From Allobogoriella alba (GTDB taxonomy: Bacteria > Actinomycetota > Actinomycetes > Actinomycetales > Actinomycetaceae): a DNA stretch of 64,000 nt. Positions 59,476 through 64,000 of the stretch are shown here, one piece after another; position 1 is the first letter of the stretch; the number at the start of each line of letters is the position of its first letter. A program made the translations under genes and the position numbers. Location: NCBI RefSeq assembly GCF_042665525.1, contig NZ_JBHTCQ010000001.1, positions 1,736,001 through 1,800,000 of the forward strand, read 5' to 3'. The notes beneath the pieces are model-generated. The model worked only from the letters and a program-made list of their open reading frames with translations. It ran no database searches and was not told the DNA's origin.

Positions 59476-60579
59476 CTAGCGCCAGACGTCCGCCGCGATC
59501 TCGACGACGGAGCGCACCTTGGCCCACTGCGCCTCCTCGGTCAGGACGTTGCCCTCCTCGGTCGAGGCGAACCCGCACTGCGGGCTGAGGGCGAGCTGGT
59601 CGAGCGCGACGAACCCGCTGGCCTCGTCGATGCGGCGCTTGACGTCCGCCGGGTCCTCCAGGTCGCCGCTCTTGGAGGTGATGAGCCCCAGCACCACGGT
59701 CTTGTCGCCCTCGGGGAGGAGCCGCAGCGGCTCGAACCCGCCGGCGCGCTCGGTGTCGTACTCCAGGAAGTACCCGTCGTAGGGCGTCTCGGCGAGCAGC
59801 TGCTCGGCCACCGGCTCGTAGCCGCCGGACGAGATCCACGTGGAGCGGAAGTTCCCCCGGCACACGTGGGTGGTGACGGTGAGGTCCTCAGGCTTGTCCC
59901 GCAGGGCGGCGCTCAGCAGGCCGGCGTAGCGCTCGGCGATGTCCTCGGTCCGGATGCCGCGGGCCTCGGCCTTGCCCAGCTCCTCCTGCGAGCACAGATA
60001 GGCCCAGGCGGTGTCGTCGAGCTGGAGGTAGCGGCAGCCGGCGTCGTAGAACGCCGCGACGGCGTCCCGGTAGGCCGCGGCGAGGTCCTCGAGGATGTCG
60101 TCACGCTCGCCGTACTCGCCGGTGACCACCGCGTCCTGCTCGAGGCGGAAGTGCAGCACGGTCGGCGCCGGGATGGAGATCTTCGGCGTGACCGTGGTGC
60201 GGTCCCGCACGAAGCGGAAGTGCTCGAGCATCGGGTGGTCACCGGGGAAGCCGATCCTCCCGGAGACCTGGACGCCGCGGGGCTGGGTCTCCACGCCGGC
60301 GAACTGGATGCCGTGGTCGAGCGTGACGATGTCGACGCCGTCGAGCATCCCGAAGAAGTCGAAGTGCCACCAGGAGCGGCGGAACTCGCCGTCGGTGGCC
60401 AGCTGCAGGCCGGCGGCGCGCTGCTTGGCAATCAGGGCCGCGATCTCGGCGTCCTCGACGCGGCGGAGGCCCTCGTCGTCGAGGCGACCGGCCTCGTGGT
60501 CGGTCCGGGCCTTCTTGATGGCGGGGGTACGCAGGAAGCTGCCGACGACGTCGGCGCGGTACGGGGGATCGACGCTCAC
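59476..60579 (-). CDS. MetE-like methyltransferase (YxjG/YxjH type, cobalamin-independent methionine synthase C-terminal fold)
   Basis: A protein of 367 residues. Only the catalytic barrel of MetE is present (full MetE is ~750). VVGSFLRTPAIKKAR, ATDGEFRRSWWHFDFF, LQLDDTAWAYL, THVCRGNFRS (zinc ligands His and Cys) and the late LSPQCGFAST (third ligand Cys) are visible. Such proteins transfer methyl groups to homocysteine from non-standard donors or take part in methionine salvage. GTG start with a TAGGCT hexamer 6 nt upstream. Convergent with tmRNA. Confidence 0.9.
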   Translation of the reverse strand: MSVDPPYRADVVGSFLRTPAIKKARTDHEAGRLDDEGLRRVEDAEIAALIAKQRAAGLQLATDGEFRRSWWHFDFFGMLDGVDIVTLDHGIQFAGVETQPRGVQVSGRIGFPGDHPMLEHFRFVRDRTTVTPKISIPAPTVLHFRLEQDAVVTGEYGERDDILEDLAAAYRDAVAAFYDAGCRYLQLDDTAWAYLCSQEELGKAEARGIRTEDIAERYAGLLSAALRDKPEDLTVTTHVCRGNFRSTWISSGGYEPVAEQLLAETPYDGYFLEYDTERAGGFEPLRLLPEGDKTVVLGLITSKSGDLEDPADVKRRIDEASGFVALDQLALSPQCGFASTEEGNVLTEEAQWAKVRSVVEIAADVWR

Positions 60580-60585
60580 GCCGGC

Positions 60586-60591
60586 AGCCTA
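60586..60591 (-). promoter_or_regulatory. Candidate -10 element (TAGGCT) of the MetE-like gene, leaderless
   Basis: Minus-strand TAGGCT with a 6-nt gap to GTG 60579; same hexamer as before the IclR gene. Confidence 0.4.
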
Positions 60592-60713
60592 CGGCGCCCG
60601 GCAGCGCCGGCCCGCGGCGCCCAGCCGTCGCCCAGGATGCGGACGGCACGGCGTTGCGGGCCGGAGGGTACGCTCGGCAACCGACCGTCGTCCCCTCGCC
60701 CTGACGGAGGGCA

Positions 60714-62198
60714 GTGACCGTGTTCCGTGCCCTGCGATCGCGGGCAGCCGTCATCGCACCCGCGGTGGCCGCCCTCGGCTCGCTCGTGTTCACCTACGTG
60801 ACCAACCCGTTCTCGCGGTTCACGATCGTCGAGCAGACCTATCGGGCGAGGTTCCGCGGCGAGGTGCTGCGCACCGTCGACGAGAACGACCGGCTGGTGA
60901 TCCGCACCGGGCCGTTCTGGAAGGCGCTGTCGGTCTACGCCACCGGGCTGAACGTGCTCGCCACGCGCTACTGGGCCTCGCCCCGCTCGCACGCGGAGAC
61001 GGTGGACGGCGTCATCGACGACATCCACGCGCTGCGGTTCGACCCCCAGCGCCTGCTCCTCATCTCCGGCGACCACTTCACCGCGCTGTTCGTGCGCAAC
61101 CTCGGCGTCTTCTACTACCCGATGCTGGACCGGTCGATACCGGGCAACGCACAGGACTGGCGCGACCGGCAGGCGGTGTACCTCCAGACGCTCGCCTACG
61201 CCCTCGGCGTCTTCGACAAGACCGACGAGCTGAGCACCACGATCGTCGCGACCGGCCGCCGGGCCGCCACGTGCGTGAACTTCTACCACTACCCCTCGGA
61301 CACCCTCTTCGGGATGCTGTACGCGCTGGCCTCCCTCGCCGGGGTCGAGCCGGGCCGCGCGGCACCGTACGCGCAGGACGTGCACGAGCTCGAGACGCGG
61401 GAGGCCGCGACGGCGCTCCTCGAGCGCTACGGCGACGCGCTCGCCCGCCACTTCCGCACCTACCGCGCCCGGCTGCTCGACGACGAGACCCTCCTCGTGC
61501 GCACCGACCTGCGGGTCTCCGGCGCGAAGGACATCACCGAACGCCGCTCCGCGTTCTACGACAACGTCGTGCTCTGGAAGAGCGCCCAGCTGGCGATGCG
61601 GCTCGGCCTCGCCGAGGACGACCCGGAGTTCCTGGACGTCATGAAGGCCACCATCCTCGAGCGGTTCTGGCTCGAGGACGAGGGGCACTTCCTGGAGGAC
61701 CTCTCCGCCGAGGCGGTCGCCGGACGCTACTACTCCTCGGACTGGCTCATCGTCCTCGCGACCGGGTTCCTCGACCCGTCCGACCCTGCGGAACGGCACT
61801 ACTTCACCCGGTGCGTCGACTACGTGCGCACCCACGGGATCGCCGACCCGCTGCCGGTGAAGTACCAGGCGGAGCAGCGGGCGCACCGGCAGGTCCCGGT
61901 GGTGCGCCTGGCCGTGGCGTCCTACGGCGGGGACGCCATCTGGAGCTTCTGGGGCATGGAGTACGTCAAGACCCTCGTGCTCCTGCACCACGCCACGGGG
62001 GAGGGGCACTACCTGGAGGAGGCCGGTCGGCACCTGGAGGCGTACGGCGCGAGCATGGTCGCCAACGGCGGGTTCCCCGAGGTCTACGGGCCTGACGGCC
62101 AGATGCTCACGACCCCGTTCTACCGTTCGATCCGCCAGACCGGCTGGGTCATCGGCTTCGAGCAGGCCCGCGAGATGTACCGGGCGGCGCGGGGCTGA
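60714..62198 (+). CDS. Six-hairpin glycosidase-like protein, membrane-anchored or secreted
   Basis: A protein of 494 residues. The N-terminal hydrophobic segment AAVIAPAVAALGSLVFTYVT is an anchor or uncleaved signal. The rest shows recurring helix pairs with aromatic turn segments (FYHYPSDTLFGMLYAL, AFYDNVVLWKSAQLAMRLG, SYGGDAIWSFWGMEYVKTL), the pattern of (alpha/alpha)6 barrel glycoside hydrolases and related proteins. No catalytic pair can be named. Start GTG 60714; a TACGCT hexamer ~40 nt upstream is a promoter candidate. Function unproven. Confidence 0.7.
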   Translation: MTVFRALRSRAAVIAPAVAALGSLVFTYVTNPFSRFTIVEQTYRARFRGEVLRTVDENDRLVIRTGPFWKALSVYATGLNVLATRYWASPRSHAETVDGVIDDIHALRFDPQRLLLISGDHFTALFVRNLGVFYYPMLDRSIPGNAQDWRDRQAVYLQTLAYALGVFDKTDELSTTIVATGRRAATCVNFYHYPSDTLFGMLYALASLAGVEPGRAAPYAQDVHELETREAATALLERYGDALARHFRTYRARLLDDETLLVRTDLRVSGAKDITERRSAFYDNVVLWKSAQLAMRLGLAEDDPEFLDVMKATILERFWLEDEGHFLEDLSAEAVAGRYYSSDWLIVLATGFLDPSDPAERHYFTRCVDYVRTHGIADPLPVKYQAEQRAHRQVPVVRLAVASYGGDAIWSFWGMEYVKTLVLLHHATGEGHYLEEAGRHLEAYGASMVANGGFPEVYGPDGQMLTTPFYRSIRQTGWVIGFEQAREMYRAARG

Positions 62199-62210
62199 CG
62201 TCACGTCGTG

Positions 62211-62226
62211 GGACGCAGTTGCGTCC
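62211..62226 (+). terminator. Short hairpin after the glycosidase-like gene
   Basis: GGACGC-AGTT-GCGTCC then TTCGG, 12 nt past the stop codon. A weak terminator candidate. Confidence 0.4.
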
Positions 62227-62314
62227 TTCGGCCACAGTTTGGTAACGAACGCCGTCCGCATCTCGTGCGGGCGACCCGTCCCCACCTACCGTCTTCCCGG
62301 AGGTCCGGGGGGTT

Positions 62315-62346
62315 CCGGTCTCACATCCACTCAGCAGACCGGGGGG
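62315..62346 (+). promoter_or_regulatory. Leader hairpin covering the ribosome-binding site
   Basis: CCGGTCT (62315-62321) can pair with AGACCGG (62336-62342), and the 3' arm runs into the GGGGGG ribosome-binding site before ATG 62350. Such a hairpin could limit translation of the secreted protein. Inference from sequence only. Confidence 0.35.
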
Positions 62347-62349
62347 TCA

Positions 62350-62982
62350 ATGATGTCCAGCTCAACCCTGCCCATCGACGACACGCGTCGTCGCAAGGTT
62401 CGCGCCCTGCTCGCCGGAGGCCTCGTTCTCGGCGTCGGCGCCGCCGTCACGCTCGCCGCGTGGAACGACTCCGAGTTCGCCGCGGGCACCTTCGCCGCCG
62501 GCTCGTTCAACCTCGAGGGCTCGACGACGAGCGCTGCGGACGGCTACGCCGACCACGCGAGTGCCGACGGCGCGGCGGACCTGGAGTTCGTCCTGGCCGA
62601 CGTCGCCGCGAACCTCTCGCCCGACGACGTCGTCTACGCGCCGTTCTGGGTCCGTCTCGACGCCGGCACCACCAGCCCGGCGACGATGGTCGGCTCCGCC
62701 GTGACCGCCGACGGCGACAACGCGGCCAACCTCTCCTACGAGGTGCTCGCGATCGACGCCGCCGCCACCTGCGACGAGACGGCCACCGGTGAGACGGTCG
62801 CCTCCGGTGCCACGCTGACCGACTTCACGGCGGGTTCTGAGGTGGCGCTCCCGATCGGTGACGGCGCCGCCGGCGCCCCGGTCCAGCTGTGCTTCGTGGT
62901 CACCGCCGGGGCCGACCTCGTCCAGGGCGGCACCGCGACCGCGACCTGGCAGTTCGACGCAACCTCCGTCGACGAGGCGTAA
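62350..62982 (+). CDS. SipW-dependent-type secreted protein (TasA/camelysin-like)
   Basis: A protein of 210 residues. The N-terminus RRKVRALLAGGLVLGVGAAV followed by TLAAWNDSEFAAGTF matches the SipW-type signal motif, in which cleavage falls near A-A-W and W-N-D-S-E-x-x-x-G-x-F continues into the mature chain. The remaining ~165 residues are beta-rich, Ala/Thr/Asp-rich and contain two Cys residues (ATCDE, QLCFV) probably forming a disulfide. TasA/camelysin proteins form extracellular fibres. Either of two adjacent ATGs (62350, 62353) may start. Next gene is a paralogue, then a SipW-like peptidase. Confidence 0.85.
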   Translation: MMSSSTLPIDDTRRRKVRALLAGGLVLGVGAAVTLAAWNDSEFAAGTFAAGSFNLEGSTTSAADGYADHASADGAADLEFVLADVAANLSPDDVVYAPFWVRLDAGTTSPATMVGSAVTADGDNAANLSYEVLAIDAAATCDETATGETVASGATLTDFTAGSEVALPIGDGAAGAPVQLCFVVTAGADLVQGGTATATWQFDATSVDEA

Positions 62983-62984
62983 CC

Positions 62985-63605
62985 GTGGCGGGGCGCTACC
63001 GAGCGCCGTCGTCCCGGCTCCGCTTCGCACGGCTGCGTGCCGTGCTCGCCGCCGCGCTCGTGCTGGGCGTCGGCGCCACGGTCACGCTCGCCGCGTGGAA
63101 CGACTCGGAGCACACGTCCGGGCAGTTCACCGCGGGAACGTTCAGCATCGTGGGTGCCACCGACGGCGTGACCTTCAGCGAGCATCCCACCGCTGGGCAG
63201 GCGGCAACCCTGAGCTTCCAGGCGCCGCCGACCGCGATGGCGCCGGGGACGACGACGTACGCACTGTTCAGCGTGCGGACCGCCGACCCGAGCGTGGCCG
63301 GGAGCGTGCAGCTGACCGCGCCGGGTGCGAACGGGGCGGGCCTCGGCCAGTACCTGCAGTACGGCGTGCGCACCGTGGCGGGGACGACCTGCGACGCGAC
63401 GACGTTCGGCGGCGGGACGCCGGTGGTGGCCAACGGCTCCGCGCTGACCACGGGTGCGACCGCAGCCCAGGCGGTGCAGGCGAACGGCGCGAACCAGGTG
63501 AACTACTGCTTCGCCGTCACGCTGCCGACCACGGCCCCGAACGCGGCGCAGGGCCTGTCCCTGAACGCCACGTGGGAGCTGGTCGGCACCACCGCGACGA
63601 GCTGA
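62985..63605 (+). CDS. SipW-dependent-type secreted protein (paralogue)
   Basis: A protein of 206 residues from GTG 62985, 2 nt after the previous stop. Signal motif LVLGVGATVTLAAWNDSEHT, then SGQFTAGTF, nearly identical to the preceding protein's. Mature part shares G-T-F-S-I/N-x-x-G and a Cys pair (TTCDA, VNYCF). The two arose by duplication and may form a mixed fibre or two-subunit layer. Stop 4 nt before the SipW gene. Confidence 0.85.
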   Translation: MAGRYRAPSSRLRFARLRAVLAAALVLGVGATVTLAAWNDSEHTSGQFTAGTFSIVGATDGVTFSEHPTAGQAATLSFQAPPTAMAPGTTTYALFSVRTADPSVAGSVQLTAPGANGAGLGQYLQYGVRTVAGTTCDATTFGGGTPVVANGSALTTGATAAQAVQANGANQVNYCFAVTLPTTAPNAAQGLSLNATWELVGTTATS

Positions 63606-63609
63606 GGAC

Positions 63610-64000
63610 ATGACCACGACGACCGCGCACCGACCACGGCGCCGCCTCGGCGCCGTGGTCGGCGACGCCCTGCTCACGGTCGCAGCGCTCGGCGGGGTCC
63701 TCTGCATCGTGCTCGTGGTCCTCGCGGTCGCGTTCGACATCACGCTGATGATGTTCAAGACCGGCTCGATGGCGCCCACGATCCCGGCCGGATCGGTCGC
63801 GGTGGTGCGCGAGGTCGCGGCGAGCGAGGTCGAGGTGGGCGACATCGTCACGGTGGACCGGCCCGGGGCCCTACCGGTGACGCACCGGGTGACGTCCGTC
63901 GAGGCGGGGGAGAATGCCGCGGGACGCGTCATCACGATGCGCGGCGACGCCAACGCCACGGACGACCCGTTCCCGTACACCGTCACGACGGTGCGGGTGG
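63610..64000 (+). CDS. sipW: SipW-like signal peptidase I, 3'-truncated by the window end
   Basis: The first ~130 residues are seen. N-terminal membrane helix (about 22-45), then FKTGSMAPTIPAGS with the catalytic Ser, VGDIVTVDRPGALPVTHRV, where the His replaces the Lys of standard peptidases, and RGDANATDDPFPY, the third conserved box. This Ser-His type is that of SipW and archaeal/eukaryotic signal peptidases. It is directly downstream of two proteins with SipW-type signals, so it is their likely processing enzyme. No start ambiguity: ATG 63610 follows TGAGGAC. Confidence 0.9.
   Translation, partial: MTTTTAHRPRRRLGAVVGDALLTVAALGGVLCIVLVVLAVAFDITLMMFKTGSMAPTIPAGSVAVVREVAASEVEVGDIVTVDRPGALPVTHRVTSVEAGENAAGRVITMRGDANATDDPFPYTVTTVRV

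Overview
The window is high-GC DNA with dense, often overlapping genes and frequent GTG starts. It carries a WhiB-family regulator, DUF5719, DUF3499 and TIGR03089 family genes, LytR-CpsA-Psr ligases and a galactofuranan gene set. This indicates an Actinomycetota chromosome. A Micrococcales-type host (Cellulomonas/Georgenia-like) is my best guess from gene content and the tmRNA tag, but it is not proven here. No prophage, insertion sequence, CRISPR array, rRNA or tRNA was seen.

Region A (1-29.2 kb) is a cell-surface glycan locus. It holds a truncated capsular-type glycosyltransferase, two pyruvyl-transferase-family proteins, galE, two LCP ligases, two GT2 enzymes (one GlfT1-like), UDP-galactopyranose mutase (glf), an O-acyltransferase with an SGNH domain, and a glfT2-wzm-wzt operon. 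These together would make, export and attach a galactofuranose polymer. A six-gene forward operon follows (17.6-24.8 kb): a LicD-methyltransferase fusion, a small coiled-coil protein, two large paralogous TarP/TarS-like glycosyltransferases, an SDR with an altered active site, and an IspD/TarI-type cytidylyltransferase. It looks like an uncharacterised polyol-phosphate or teichoic-acid-like decoration module. The dTDP-rhamnose genes rfbB, rfbC, rfbD and rfbA follow, with a sulfotransferase inserted among them.

Region B (29.2-37.0 kb) is a conserved actinobacterial block: TIGR03089, whiB2-like, a giant GT2-membrane fusion, DUF5719, a degenerate zincin, DUF3499 and Trm112. Region C (37.0-41.5 kb) holds a cation-diffusion transporter and a glycine-betaine ABC importer. 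Region D (41.9-46.3 kb) holds a two-component system next to a NatA/NatB-type ABC exporter. Region E (46.3-52.7 kb) holds a ChbG-like deacetylase and two one-carbon enzymes, a FAD-GcvT fusion and a DmdA-like GcvT protein. Each of these two has its own regulator gene (GntR, IclR) divergent to it or beside it, with palindromic operator candidates.

Region F (52.8-60.6 kb) holds RDD and SpoIIM-like membrane proteins, smpB, a DUF2207 protein, an LLM oxidoreductase, tmRNA (ssrA) and a MetE-like protein. smpB and ssrA, the two parts of trans-translation, lie within 4 kb of each other. Region G (60.7-64 kb) holds a six-hairpin glycosidase-like protein, two SipW-signal-type secreted proteins and the start of a SipW-like signal peptidase, cut by the window end.

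Many genes have a TANNNT hexamer 6-8 nt before the start codon, a pattern that suggests leaderless transcripts.
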